The notes under the pieces: model-generated
What the model was told of the DNA's origin: nothing
What the model saw: the letters and a program-made list of their open reading frames with translations, nothing else
Databases searched by the model: none
Part shown: positions 25,489 to 33,656 of the stretch, piece by piece
Numbering within the stretch: position 1 is the first letter of the stretch
Layout: each line of letters opens with the position of its first letter
Assembly (NCBI GenBank): GCA_017510725.1
Contig: JAFWMD010000071.1
Coordinates: 1 to 64,000, forward strand
Source of the DNA: Mogibacterium sp.
GTDB lineage: Bacteria; Bacillota; Clostridia; Peptostreptococcales; Anaerovoracaceae
DNA length: 64,000 nucleotides
Direction: 5' to 3'
Program-made: the position numbers and the translations under genes

Positions 25489-25515
25489 TGATGGAGAAAA
25501 AGGCAGGGGGACATT

Positions 25516-26688
25516 ATGTGCGATACCATAGGCAGAAGGATCGGTGAGAACCACTCTATATTTGCGAAGAATTCAGACAGAAGTCCGAACGAGCCGCAGA
25601 TAATCGAATTCATCGAACACAAAAAGCATGCTGAGGATACTCTCAGGTGCACGTACATAAGTATCGATCAGGTGGAAGAGACCAATGCGATGGTGATATC
25701 ACGCCCGGTCTGGCTCTGGGGAGCTGAGATGGGAGTGAATGAGCACGGCGTCTGCATCGGCAATGAGGCTGTTTTTACCAAGGGAAAGTATGGCCCGGAC
25801 TCACTGATCGGAATGGACTATGTCAGGCTCGGCCTCGAACGGGGCAATACGGCTCTTGAGGCTGTACGGGTCATAACGGAGCTGCTTGAAAAGCACGGTC
25901 AGGGCGGAAACTGCGGATATGACAAAAACTTCCGCTATGACAACTCCTACCTGATAATGGACCGGCAGGAGATATATGTGCTCGAGACCGCAGGCCGGGA
26001 ATGGGCATATAAGAAATATGAGCACGCTTCCATATCTAATCGCCTTACGCTTGGAGATGACTGTGATGCGTATTCCGGAGAGCCGTGCGATTTTGCGAAG
26101 AAGCATTCGGACTTCCTGTACTCGACGTTCTCGGCTGCCGCAAACCGCAGAAAAATGACATGCAGCAGCAGACTGGATTCCATATACGATGCATTCGCAG
26201 CCCTGAGACAGCATACGGTAAAGGATCCGATGTGCAGGGCAAGCGTTTCATCCGTATGCATGCATGCGGGTGACATGTTCGCAGATCAGACTACCTCGTC
26301 GATGGTCGTCGACCTCACTGACGAGATAAAGATATATGTCACGGGAAGCAGCAGACCATGCATGTCTATATTCAAGCCGCACGGTTTCTGCGCAGGAGGG
26401 ATCATCCGTCCGGAGAATGTGAAAAATGCCGATGAATACTGGAAGAGAGTTGAACTCCGTCAGAGAGGACTGCTGGGCATGATAGTACCGGATTCGTTCT
26501 TCGCTGAAAAGGATGCTCTTGAGAGGAAGATCATCAGTGATCCGGAGGCGGACTTCCTTGCCATGGAAAGAGCTTTCTATGACAATTTTGAGGTCCATCC
26601 ATTCGAAGAGGGGGACCCTTCCGTATCTTTCATGACCTACTGGCAGAAGAAAAATGCCAGACTGATGCAGGGCAGAGGAAACAGATAG
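25516..26688 (+). CDS. C69-family/secernin-like Ntn hydrolase
   Basis: A 390-residue protein beginning MCDTIGRR, where C2 would be the N-terminal nucleophile exposed after Met removal, as in secernins and C69 dipeptidases. FAKNSDRSPNEPQ and WLWGAEMGVNEHGVCIGNEAV are hallmark segments of the family. Members cut dipeptides or amide bonds; bacterial secernin-like proteins lack defined substrates. ATG 25516 is preceded by AGGCAGGGGG. The stop at 26688 directly abuts the radical SAM start at 26689. No signal peptide, so cytoplasmic. Confidence 0.9.
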   Translation: MCDTIGRRIGENHSIFAKNSDRSPNEPQIIEFIEHKKHAEDTLRCTYISIDQVEETNAMVISRPVWLWGAEMGVNEHGVCIGNEAVFTKGKYGPDSLIGMDYVRLGLERGNTALEAVRVITELLEKHGQGGNCGYDKNFRYDNSYLIMDRQEIYVLETAGREWAYKKYEHASISNRLTLGDDCDAYSGEPCDFAKKHSDFLYSTFSAAANRRKMTCSSRLDSIYDAFAALRQHTVKDPMCRASVSSVCMHAGDMFADQTTSSMVVDLTDEIKIYVTGSSRPCMSIFKPHGFCAGGIIRPENVKNADEYWKRVELRQRGLLGMIVPDSFFAEKDALERKIISDPEADFLAMERAFYDNFEVHPFEEGDPSVSFMTYWQKKNARLMQGRGNR

Positions 26689-27579
26689 ATGAAATACACA
26701 GGAGTCACATACAGGCCTCCGTTTGAGGCGAATTCATTGCTTCTGCAGGTAACGACAGGCTGCTCACATAACAAGTGCTCATTCTGTACCATGTACAGGG
26801 ATACACCGTTTAGCGTGGAGTCCATGGAGCAGATAGAGAATGATCTGGCCGAAGCCAGGGCGTTTGCTCCGCATGCGGGGAGGGTGTTCCTCGAAAACGG
26901 CGATCCGTTTGCGCTCAGCGCAGCTAAGCTGGAGGAGATAGCTCTTAAGATACACGAGTATCTGCCGGACGTGCAGACAATTGCCATGTATGCGTCGATC
27001 AACAACATACGCGGCAAGACAGATGAGGAGCTGGTCCGCCTGAGGGAGCTCGGCATCAACGAGCTGAATGTCGGTATCGAGAGCGGCCTCGATGAGGCTC
27101 TCGAGCTTATGAACAAAGGCTATGACAGCCGGGAAGCTCTGTATGAGCTGGGCAGGCTGAGAGCTGCAGGCATGGACTATGGCGCCAATGTCATTTTCGG
27201 AGGTGCAGGACCTGGCAGGCTGAGAGAAAATGCGGCAGCTACTGCGGAGATCCTCAACAGGACCACACCGTATCTCATATTTACAGGAACTATACATGCG
27301 GACCAGGGCTGTCCGCTTTACGACGATATACAGTCAGGCAGATTCATAGAGCCGACACTTGGCGAGCATATTGATGAAGAGGAGCTTTTCCTTCAGATGC
27401 TCGAACTGGACAACTGCCTGTACTTTGGACTGCATCCGTCCAATGTAGTAAGGATGCAGGGCTGGCTCCCAAGGGATAAGGAGGTCATGCTGTATGAGAT
27501 CAGACAGACCAGGACCCGCCTCGCAAGGCGTCTCGATGAGAGGCCTGTGAGATATGGCGAAGGCGCGATCCTGCTATAA
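26689..27579 (+). CDS. Radical SAM protein
   Basis: A 296-residue radical SAM enzyme. The cluster cysteines are C25, C30 and C33 in TTGCSHNKCSFCTMY, so the spacing is CX4CX2C and not the usual CX3CX2C; this spacing occurs in a Clostridia-rich group of uncharacterised radical SAM proteins. GIESGLDEALELMNKG and the second half resemble the HemN/Elp3-type TIM barrel. It uses a [4Fe-4S] cluster and SAM to make a 5'-deoxyadenosyl radical; the substrate is unknown. The start codon follows the previous stop without a gap, so translation is likely coupled. Confidence 0.9.
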   Translation: MKYTGVTYRPPFEANSLLLQVTTGCSHNKCSFCTMYRDTPFSVESMEQIENDLAEARAFAPHAGRVFLENGDPFALSAAKLEEIALKIHEYLPDVQTIAMYASINNIRGKTDEELVRLRELGINELNVGIESGLDEALELMNKGYDSREALYELGRLRAAGMDYGANVIFGGAGPGRLRENAAATAEILNRTTPYLIFTGTIHADQGCPLYDDIQSGRFIEPTLGEHIDEEELFLQMLELDNCLYFGLHPSNVVRMQGWLPRDKEVMLYEIRQTRTRLARRLDERPVRYGEGAILL

Positions 27580-27598
27580 ATAATTGGGAGATAACATT

Positions 27599-27799
27599 AT
27601 GAACATACTTGTGCTTAACGGCAGCCCGAGACCTAACGGAAATACGGCGCAGATGATAAACGCATTGTTCTCGTATAACGGGGACTTCCTTGGTTATCTC
27701 GGACTCGAGGATATGGGAGTGTTCACACATAACGGATATGATCCGGGCATGTCGGAAGAGGAACTCCTGAAGCTGAGGCAGTTCGGAGAATCATTATAG
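27599..27799 (+). pseudogene. Internally deleted NAD(P)H-FMN oxidoreductase
   Basis: The frame gives MNILVLNGSPRPNGNTAQMINA, the FMN-phosphate loop of flavodoxin-fold NAD(P)H-dependent oxidoreductases, and then jumps to a stretch typical of the C-terminus (VFTHNGYDPGMSEEELLKLRQFGESL). The total is 66 residues; the family is usually about 180-200. The middle, with the active-site cysteines and flavin-binding strands, is missing while the frame is kept, so this is an in-frame deletion. A good GGGAG precedes the ATG. The product cannot fold as a flavodoxin. Confidence 0.75.
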
Positions 27800-27804
27800 C
27801 TGAA

Positions 27805-29040
27805 ATGAAGCAGATAATCATTCACGTGGATATGGATGCGTTTTACGCGTCGGTGGAGGTGCGCGACGATCCGTCGCTGGCAGGGAAGCCCTTGATTATA
27901 GGCGCGCTGCCGGCAGAGCGCGGTGTGGTCGCTACAGCCAGCTATGAGGCGAGGAAATATGGAGTCCATTCTGCCATGAATATAAAGGAAGCATACAGAC
28001 GATGCCCGCACGGCATATACATGCATCCGAATTTCGAGAAATACAGGGCGGTGTCCGCACAGCTCCGTAAGATCTGGTACGACTATGCGGTAAAGATGGA
28101 GCCTATAGCTTTGGATGAAGCCTATCTCGATGTGACCTACAGCGCAGGCGACTTTGAGCGTGCAGGAGAGATGGCGCGGGAGATAAAAGCCCGCACACGA
28201 AGTGAACTTGGACTTACGTGCTCCGTAGGCGTTGCATACTCCAAGACGGCAGCCAAGACAGCGAGCGAAGAGAAGAAGCCTGATGGCTACTTTGAGATCC
28301 GGACGCCCGGGGACTTCGTGAACCTTATGATAGACCGCGATGTGAAGTCGCTTTACACGGTAGGAGCAAAGACCGCAGAGAAGCTGAACCGGATCGGCAT
28401 ATATACGGTGCGGGATATACGGGAGAGGAAGGACGAGATCCTTGAGCGCTTCGGCAAGCACGGTCAGCTGATCACGGAGCTTGCGTTCGGCATAGACGAC
28501 CGCAAGGTGGTAGAATATAAGCCGGAGGACGCCAAGTCGCTAAGCCGGGAAGTCACGTTCCAGGAGGATACCGATAATTACCGGATGCTCGATGACGTTC
28601 TGGTGCTGCTGGCTCTTTCGGTCGAAGAGCGGGCAGGGCGGCATAATCTGCACGGAAAAGGCGTTACGCTCAAGCTGACATACGCAGACATGCAGAGCAT
28701 TACAAGGTCAAAAGCGATCACAACGGAGTGTAACGCGGCGACCATTTACAGCGAGATATCGAGGCTGCTGGAACAGGTAGAAAAGCGGCCGGTCCGGCTC
28801 ATAGGTGCAGGCATATACAATCTGTCACCGGACGAAGGGCGCCAACTGACGCTCGACGACTATCTGCAGGAACCCGGAGACGGGAAGCAGGAGATCATAG
28901 AGAAGCGCCTGCAGGAGCTTCAGGCGAGATACGGACTGGATTTTGCAGGGCATCTGGAGGATATATATCACGGCAGAGTCCTGTACCGGACGATAGAATA
29001 TATGAGGAAGCATTACGGGGATGGGGACAGTCCCCGTTAA
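27805..29040 (+). CDS. dinB: DNA polymerase IV (Y-family)
   Basis: A 411-residue translesion polymerase. The palm carries D9 (HVDMDAFYASVE) and D105-E106 (IALDEAYLDVT), the metal-binding acids; TCSVGVAYSKTAAKTAS is the conserved finger/palm segment; a little-finger domain is at about 240-350. It bypasses damaged template bases with low fidelity. The last residues, YGDGDSPR, are encoded by a GGGGACAGTCCCCGTTAA palindromic repeat that also supplies the stop, so the C-terminus has been changed and any beta-clamp motif at the very end would be displaced. QLTLDDYL (about 349-356) is a plausible internal clamp-binding site. Confidence 0.95.
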   Translation: MKQIIIHVDMDAFYASVEVRDDPSLAGKPLIIGALPAERGVVATASYEARKYGVHSAMNIKEAYRRCPHGIYMHPNFEKYRAVSAQLRKIWYDYAVKMEPIALDEAYLDVTYSAGDFERAGEMAREIKARTRSELGLTCSVGVAYSKTAAKTASEEKKPDGYFEIRTPGDFVNLMIDRDVKSLYTVGAKTAEKLNRIGIYTVRDIRERKDEILERFGKHGQLITELAFGIDDRKVVEYKPEDAKSLSREVTFQEDTDNYRMLDDVLVLLALSVEERAGRHNLHGKGVTLKLTYADMQSITRSKAITTECNAATIYSEISRLLEQVEKRPVRLIGAGIYNLSPDEGRQLTLDDYLQEPGDGKQEIIEKRLQELQARYGLDFAGHLEDIYHGRVLYRTIEYMRKHYGDGDSPR

Positions 29041-29064
29041 AGAAAACTAACGGGGACTGTCCCC
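29023..29064. repeat. GGGGACAGTCCCC palindrome pair 1
   Basis: GGGGACAGTCCCCGTTA (29023-29039) and its exact reverse complement (29048-29064) flank an 8-bp spacer, a perfect 17-bp inverted repeat whose arms are each palindromic. The left arm encodes the end of dinB. Confidence 0.9.
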
Positions 29065-29097
29065 GTACACTAAAAAACGCAGAAGCGAGGGAACAAA

Positions 29098-29643
29098 ATG
29101 GGAATATTTGACGAGTACTTAGACAAAGCAAAAGATCTGGCAGAAGATGCAAAAGAGGGAGCCAGGGATGTATTTGGCGAGGTCGTGAGCAGAGCAAAAG
29201 AAGTCACTGAAGAAGGCAGCGAAGCCAGGAAGATCGTGCAGAGCGCAAAGGAGCAGTCTGCTGCTATCGCCTTCGGAGCAAAGGAGAAAGTGCAGGGAAT
29301 CATCCAGGATGCCAGGGCCATCAAAGAGATCAAGCAGGGAATCGCCGAGCTTGAGGCACTGCCGGAGATCGAGGGCTCCATCATATACACGATGGAGATC
29401 CAGACACTTGTCAATAATCTGCGCGCTCTGTATCTGCTGATCGACGATGAGCGTCTGGATGATGAAACAGTAGCCGGCGAGATTAAGAAGACCATGGTCA
29501 AGCTGGAGACAGGGGACGGTTCTCTGTCTCCTGCTGATTCGACACAGCAGAAGTCAGAAGAAGATCTGGCGATAGAAAACGCTAAAAACATAGCATACAA
29601 CGCCTGCATCAGAGCACTGGACTCGCTTAAAAAAGACAAGTAA
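29098..29643 (+). CDS. Hypothetical coiled-coil protein
   Basis: A 181-residue charged protein, mostly alpha-helical: MGIFDEYLDKAKDLAEDAKEG is followed by Ala/Lys/Glu-rich heptad-like sequence, then helices around 85-130. I do not recognise a family. An exact 27-bp repeat (29505-29531) is inserted in frame and encodes ETGDGSLSP, which separates two helical parts and is probably a flexible loop acquired late. GAGGGAACAAA precedes ATG 29098. The next gene starts immediately after its stop. No signal peptide or membrane segment. Confidence 0.75.
   Translation: MGIFDEYLDKAKDLAEDAKEGARDVFGEVVSRAKEVTEEGSEARKIVQSAKEQSAAIAFGAKEKVQGIIQDARAIKEIKQGIAELEALPEIEGSIIYTMEIQTLVNNLRALYLLIDDERLDDETVAGEIKKTMVKLETGDGSLSPADSTQQKSEEDLAIENAKNIAYNACIRALDSLKKDK
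29505..29531. repeat. 27-bp palindromic repeat, copy A (inside coding sequence)
   Basis: GGAGACAGGGGACGGTTCTC followed by TGTCTCC; the ends GGAGACAG/CTGTCTCC are inverted repeats. It is the exact reverse complement of 31247-31273. Confidence 0.9.
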
Positions 29644-30246
29644 ATGGACCTTAATCAATTCAAATGGACAAGAGAGCCTGCATCATTTGAGATCGCAGGT
29701 GATGAGATTTCGATAACGACTGCGCCGCATACCGACCTCTGGCAGCGTACGTATTACCATTTCCGCAATGACAATGCGCCTGTGCTGCAGATGGAGACAG
29801 AGGAAAAGTATTTCAGTTTCGCCATGAAGACCTCCTTCGTGGAGAGCCATCACCGCTTCGACCAGTGCGGCATCGTGATGTATCTCGACAGTGGGAACTG
29901 GATAAAGGGGTCTATCGAATATGAGAACGAGGAGTTCCAGCACCTGGGGAGCGTAGTCACAAATAATGGCTGGTCAGACTGGGCGACCACGGAGATACCT
30001 GCGGATATCAGGGAGATGTGGTACCGGCTGAGCAGGAGAGAGGATGACTACCGTATCGAGTGTTCAGAGGACGGATCCAGCTGGAAGCAGATGAGGATCT
30101 GCCACATGCATGGGGGAGCAGGGAAAGTGAGATTCGGCATATATGCCTGCTCGCCTGAGGACTCGTCGTTTACTGCGTATTTCAGCGATTTTCAGCTGAC
30201 AGAGTGCGCATGGCAGGCGCATGACGGCCAGCAGCCGGATCAGTAG
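29644..30246 (+). CDS. DUF1349-family protein
   Basis: A 200-residue protein with the concanavalin-like DUF1349 fold: FKWTREPASFEI, ITTAPHTDLWQRTYYHF, CGIVMYLDSGNWIKGSIEYE and VRFGIYACSPEDSSF are in the order expected for that family (formerly linked to regulation of enolase). The biochemical role is unknown; carbohydrate binding is a reasonable guess from the fold. The ATG follows the previous stop directly. No signal peptide, so cytoplasmic. Confidence 0.88.
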   Translation: MDLNQFKWTREPASFEIAGDEISITTAPHTDLWQRTYYHFRNDNAPVLQMETEEKYFSFAMKTSFVESHHRFDQCGIVMYLDSGNWIKGSIEYENEEFQHLGSVVTNNGWSDWATTEIPADIREMWYRLSRREDDYRIECSEDGSSWKQMRICHMHGGAGKVRFGIYACSPEDSSFTAYFSDFQLTECAWQAHDGQQPDQ

Positions 30247-30263
30247 AGAATGGGGGCGTGAAT

Positions 30264-30283
30264 GGGGACAGTCCCCTGTCTCC
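30264..30283. repeat. GGGGACAGTCCCC palindrome 2
   Basis: GGGGACAGTCCCC (30264-30276) joined to TGTCTCC, so it mixes the end of the 27-bp element with the 13-bp palindrome. It lies between the DUF1349 gene and the papain-like gene. Confidence 0.85.
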
Positions 30284-30303
30284 TACCTTCTGGAGAAACA
30301 ACA

Positions 30304-30930
30304 ATGAAGCACGAACTTGAGCATTTCATGATCGGTAATTCATATGGCGGCAATCAGGACTGGTTCCGGACTTTCATGATGCGTATAGGCGGCTGCGGGG
30401 CTGAGACGGCCTGCGACAGCAGCCTGTATTTTGCGATCCACAAGGGCGTTGAGGGTATTTATCCATTCGACGCTGAAAACCTCTCTAAGGGCGATTATGT
30501 GGATTTTGCGCATATGATGGAGAAGTATCTGTGGCCAAGATGGTCGGGAATAGACAAGCTCAGCATCTATATAGATGGGTACTCGAAGTATCTGAGTGAC
30601 AGGGGTGTCACCTGCATAAGCATGGATTCCCTGAGCGGCAGCGAGCCATATGAGAAGGCCGCGGCTACTGTAAAGAAGCAGATAGATGAGGGATATCCGA
30701 TACCGACCCTTATACTGAACCATAAGGAACGTTCGCTGAAGGATTATGTATGGCACTGGTTCCTGATCAACAGTTATGATGAGACCGATGAGACGATGAT
30801 GGTCAAAACCGTTACATACAGCGGTTTTCAGTGGCTGGACCTTAGAAAATTATGGGATACGGGGTATAATAACAAGGGCGGATTGGTGCTTTACGAGGAA
30901 AATAGGGGGAATGGGGACAGTCCCCGTTAA
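30304..30930 (+). CDS. Papain-like cysteine-peptidase-fold protein
   Basis: A 208-residue protein. GNSYGGNQDWF, then GGCGAETACDSSLY, then YVWHWFLINSYD is the Gln/Asn-Cys-His order of the C39-like/papain-like fold; the likely nucleophile is the Cys in GGCGA and the base is the His in WHWF. No signal peptide, so an intracellular peptidase or amidase is suggested; the substrate is unknown. ATG 30304 follows TCTGGAGAAACAAC; an earlier in-frame start would run through the palindrome. The last residues (RGNGDSPR) and the stop are provided by a GGGGACAGTCCCC repeat. Confidence 0.7.
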   Translation: MKHELEHFMIGNSYGGNQDWFRTFMMRIGGCGAETACDSSLYFAIHKGVEGIYPFDAENLSKGDYVDFAHMMEKYLWPRWSGIDKLSIYIDGYSKYLSDRGVTCISMDSLSGSEPYEKAAATVKKQIDEGYPIPTLILNHKERSLKDYVWHWFLINSYDETDETMMVKTVTYSGFQWLDLRKLWDTGYNNKGGLVLYEENRGNGDSPR

Positions 30931-30957
30931 TTACCTCTAACAGAGGCTGTCCTCATT
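30911..30957. repeat. GGGGACAGTCCCC palindrome pair 3 (one arm decayed)
   Basis: ATGGGGACAGTCCCCGTTA is followed after 8 bp by TAACAGAGGCTGTCCTCATT, a degenerate version of the complementary arm. The intact arm encodes the C-terminus of the papain-like protein. Confidence 0.85.
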
Positions 30958-31000
30958 CCTCTTTCAAACCATAAAACCATAACAGATTATTGGTAAAACA

Positions 31001-31246
31001 ATGGGAAATCCTATTATCACATTAGATCTTCACGGAATGTTCCGCGAAGAAGCAATAAAAACCATCGATAAGGCGCTGAAAAACGCAGATAACAGCACTT
31101 ATCAGATAAAGCTGGTCCACGGATACAACCGCGGAACCAGCCTTAAAAGCATGATAATCGAGGAGTACAGGTATCATCCTAAGGTGCTGCGCGTCCAGCC
31201 GGGCGATAACCTCGGGACTACGGTACTTGTGCTGCGCGAATTGTAA
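31001..31246 (+). CDS. Stand-alone Smr-domain protein
   Basis: An 81-residue Smr domain. LDLHGMFREEA (the LDxH motif) and KLVHGYNRGTS (the HGxG-type motif) are in place. Smr domains bind or cut branched DNA or act as RNA endonucleases, for example in ribosome rescue; the domain alone is a complete functional unit in several bacteria. No strong ribosome-binding site is visible before ATG 31001. It follows a palindromic repeat and is followed by the reverse 27-bp element. Confidence 0.88.
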   Translation: MGNPIITLDLHGMFREEAIKTIDKALKNADNSTYQIKLVHGYNRGTSLKSMIIEEYRYHPKVLRVQPGDNLGTTVLVLREL

Positions 31247-31273
31247 GGAGACAGAGAACCGTCCCCTGTCTCC
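31247..31273. repeat. 27-bp palindromic repeat, copy B (opposite orientation)
   Basis: GGAGACAGAGAACCGTCCCC followed by TGTCTCC is the exact reverse complement of 29505-29531. It lies 1.7 kb away, between the Smr gene and the flavodoxin. Confidence 0.9.
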
Positions 31274-31289
31274 TGGAAGGAGAAATGTT

Positions 31290-31763
31290 GTGAAAACTAT
31301 TTGCCTCTATTACAGCCGGACCGGCAAAACTAAATCAATAATGGAAAGAATGGCAAAGATGCTTGATGCTGATCTTTTCGAGTACACTGACGGGATTGAT
31401 CGCAGCGGAGTGAAAGGCTACATCGGAAGCTGCATAGACTCGTTCAGGCCGCTTCCTCAGGTGGAGGTCGTTGGCGGTGAGCCGGATTGGGATAAGTACG
31501 GCAGAGTCATAGTCGCCATGCCTGTATGGTCAGAGGCGCCGTGTGTTGTCGGAAAGGCGTTCCTGAAGCAGTACAGCTGCAAGTTCAAGGGCGACCTGCA
31601 TCTGGTAGTAACCCACATGTCCAGGGCTGATTACGGAAAGCCGATCGCGAAAGCTTACGCATACAGCGCGGTCAGGCCAAAATCATATCTTTCGCTGCAG
31701 ACAAAGAACCACGACTGCGGAGCCGAGATCAGGCACTTCGTACGGCAACTGGAGAGCATATAA
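31290..31763 (+). CDS. Flavodoxin-like protein
   Basis: A 157-residue flavodoxin-fold protein. The FMN-phosphate loop is YYSRTGKTKS near the N-terminus, followed by VIVAMPVWSEAPC. I use GTG 31290 (MKTICLYYSRTG) with AAGGAG at 31277-31282; the longer frame to 31227 would translate the 27-bp repeat. It should act as a low-potential electron carrier or quinone/flavin oxidoreductase. Two more flavodoxin-fold proteins are encoded at 37699 and 49966. Confidence 0.85.
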   Translation: MKTICLYYSRTGKTKSIMERMAKMLDADLFEYTDGIDRSGVKGYIGSCIDSFRPLPQVEVVGGEPDWDKYGRVIVAMPVWSEAPCVVGKAFLKQYSCKFKGDLHLVVTHMSRADYGKPIAKAYAYSAVRPKSYLSLQTKNHDCGAEIRHFVRQLESI

Positions 31764-31832
31764 GTTAGACAGTTGCTTCACTGAAAAATAACAAAGTTAT
31801 CAAATGTAACAAGTATATCAGGTAATGACAGA

Positions 31833-32279
31833 ATGTATAAAAAACAGCTTAGAGCATCGATCGCTATAGGCACAATTGAAATAATTACGTTTTTAGCAAT
31901 AATTGCGATTCACCATTTTGATACAGCAAAAATACTGTTTCCGCTGCTGTGGTTTCTTTTGGTCATACTTATTCTGGAACTGGGGCTGTCATTTGTTTTC
32001 AGGGATACCGATAAAAGGTGGAGGAGGAGATGGAAAACTCCACTATGGCAAATATTGCTGTGGATAGCTTTCTTTACAGGCGGAGTTGTCATTATTATCA
32101 AGTACCCGGAGTTCTGGGATTCATTTGGCGCCTACTACTTGTTCATATTCCTTATTGGCAGCAATTATTGCCGGAATATTGCACGTTATCTGATAGTTAA
32201 AAGGTATGACTTCGATAAATACAAGTCAGTTGATGAATTGCTTTCAGAGCATCCGGAAGCAGAAAAATATATAAAGTAG
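31833..32279 (+). CDS. Hypothetical membrane protein
   Basis: A 148-residue protein with about four transmembrane segments (near 8-26, 32-54, 68-88 and 96-115), a basic stretch DKRWRRRWKTP between the second and third, and a soluble acidic C-tail (SVDELLSEHPEAEKYIK). I do not recognise the family. It is more AT-rich than its neighbours, and intergenic spacing on both sides suggests its own transcription unit. Confidence 0.7.
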   Translation: MYKKQLRASIAIGTIEIITFLAIIAIHHFDTAKILFPLLWFLLVILILELGLSFVFRDTDKRWRRRWKTPLWQILLWIAFFTGGVVIIIKYPEFWDSFGAYYLFIFLIGSNYCRNIARYLIVKRYDFDKYKSVDELLSEHPEAEKYIK

Positions 32280-32309
32280 TTTTACAGTCGAACGATTTTA
32301 GTCAACAAC

Positions 32310-32858
32310 ATGAAACCGAACTACGACGAATTAGAAAAGAATATATGCTATGTGATCAAGGAGCAGCACATCAAGCTGGGGTTCAGCGACAACAGCAGAT
32401 GGCTGTATTACCCTTTGAGCGCTCTTAACCACATGATGGATACGGACTGTGACATCGCCGGTATGGAGGAGATGCTTGAGGGTTTCTTTGATTATGCGGA
32501 AGACAGACTGGGTCCGGGCAAGGTGACGCACAAGGGCGAGAGGTTTTGCCTGCACATGGATCCGAAGGCATCCATGTATGTGCGCGACAACGTGCCCGAG
32601 GAGCCGTTCCTTGTGGAGCTGATCGACACGCTCGATAAGCATGGCACGACCATGGAGCAGGTAGTAGAAGTGTTCCGCAGGTACTCGGACAAGGTCCACG
32701 CGGAGCCGGCAGACAGCGATGAATTCGACATGCTCGTGTATTTTGAGGACGGCGAGCCGGATCCTTTTGTATACTGCCTGGCAGACGAGATGGGGCATGT
32801 CACTTACCACCGTATGATAATGTCAGAGCTGAAAGAGAGGGAAGTGAGGAGCTCCTGA
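32310..32858 (+). CDS. DUF3877-family protein
   Basis: A 182-residue soluble protein. NICYVIKEQHIKLGF and YYPLSALNHMM match the start of DUF3877 as I remember it, a Clostridia-enriched family without known function. No catalytic motif can be named. No clear ribosome-binding site precedes ATG 32310. It ends one base before the next gene. Confidence 0.72.
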   Translation: MKPNYDELEKNICYVIKEQHIKLGFSDNSRWLYYPLSALNHMMDTDCDIAGMEEMLEGFFDYAEDRLGPGKVTHKGERFCLHMDPKASMYVRDNVPEEPFLVELIDTLDKHGTTMEQVVEVFRRYSDKVHAEPADSDEFDMLVYFEDGEPDPFVYCLADEMGHVTYHRMIMSELKEREVRSS

Positions 32859-32859
32859 T

Positions 32860-33084
32860 ATGAGCTTTAAGGATTTCAACGACGAAGGTCCGGGAACTTT
32901 CGGATGGGACTTTGTGCTCGGCGGCAACACTACCGGGCTCTTTCCGGATGAAACTTACGTCGAAGTGGACGGAGACACCGTGACTGAGGTGACGTATGCC
33001 CACACTGGCGGAGGGAGGTACGAGCCTGTGCGGATCGAGACGTATGAGGCCGGACCGGAAGATACAGATGATGACAGGAAATAA
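32860..33084 (+). CDS. Small acidic hypothetical protein
   Basis: A 74-residue acidic protein (MSFKDFNDEGPGTFGWDFV ... GPEDTDDDRK) of unknown family. It follows the DUF3877 gene by one base, with GGAGCTCCTGAT before the ATG, and overlaps the NUDIX gene by 17 bp, so it is probably a real coupled gene. Nothing in it indicates function. Confidence 0.6.
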   Translation: MSFKDFNDEGPGTFGWDFVLGGNTTGLFPDETYVEVDGDTVTEVTYAHTGGGRYEPVRIETYEAGPEDTDDDRK

Positions 33085-33610
33085 TACAAGGTACGCAATA
33101 CTCATTCCATGGGTGGAGACTGATTCCGGTGAATCACTCCTGCTCGAAGTGCGCTCTCTGCATGTAAAACAGCCGGGAGAAGTGTGTTTCCCGGGAGGCA
33201 GGGCAGAAGATGGCGAGTCTGTTACAGAGGCGGCGGTCAGGGAGACCTGTGAGGAGCTTGGAGTCAGGCCGGATGACATTGAGGTGACAGCGGAACTTGA
33301 ACCGTTAACTATGGGAGACGGCAGAGCGGTCTATCCTGTATCTGCCAGGCTGCATGTCGGTGACATGACAAGTCTCAAGCTGTCAGAAGACGAGGTGGCG
33401 GAGGTGTTCCTGCTTCCGGCAGTCTGGCTGGAGGAGAACCCTCCCGTGCATTATGTGCTGGCACAGACGTCCGATGAGGAGCTTCCGGAAAAGCTCCGCG
33501 GCTATCTGGCGCATTACGGCGAATACCGGAGCTACGGCGAGACGGACTATCTGGAATACGATGGCCATGGCATCTGGGGACTTACGGCGAGGATCATAAA
33601 GAATCTGTGA
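33068..33610 (+). CDS. NUDIX hydrolase, CoA pyrophosphatase-like
   Basis: A 180-residue NUDIX enzyme. The box GGRAEDGESVTEAAVRETCE continues EELGV and fits GX5EX7REUXEEXGU. The preceding PGEVCFPGGR is the signature of the CoA diphosphatase (NudL/YeaB) branch, which cleaves CoA to 3',5'-ADP and phosphopantetheine. I start at ATG 33068 with GGAAG at 33057-33061; the longer frame to 32996 runs inside the previous gene. Cytoplasmic house-cleaning enzyme; CoA as substrate is inference from the motif. Confidence 0.88.
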   Translation: MMTGNNTRYAILIPWVETDSGESLLLEVRSLHVKQPGEVCFPGGRAEDGESVTEAAVRETCEELGVRPDDIEVTAELEPLTMGDGRAVYPVSARLHVGDMTSLKLSEDEVAEVFLLPAVWLEENPPVHYVLAQTSDEELPEKLRGYLAHYGEYRSYGETDYLEYDGHGIWGLTARIIKNL

Positions 33611-33656
33611 AAAACAGGGCTGGGACTGATTATTAACAGGTAAAGGAGATCACATT

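Noticed and set aside
27584..27601. Earlier start for the deleted flavin reductase at 27584
   Set aside because: It would place the GGGAG ribosome-binding site inside the gene; ATG 27599 is correctly spaced.
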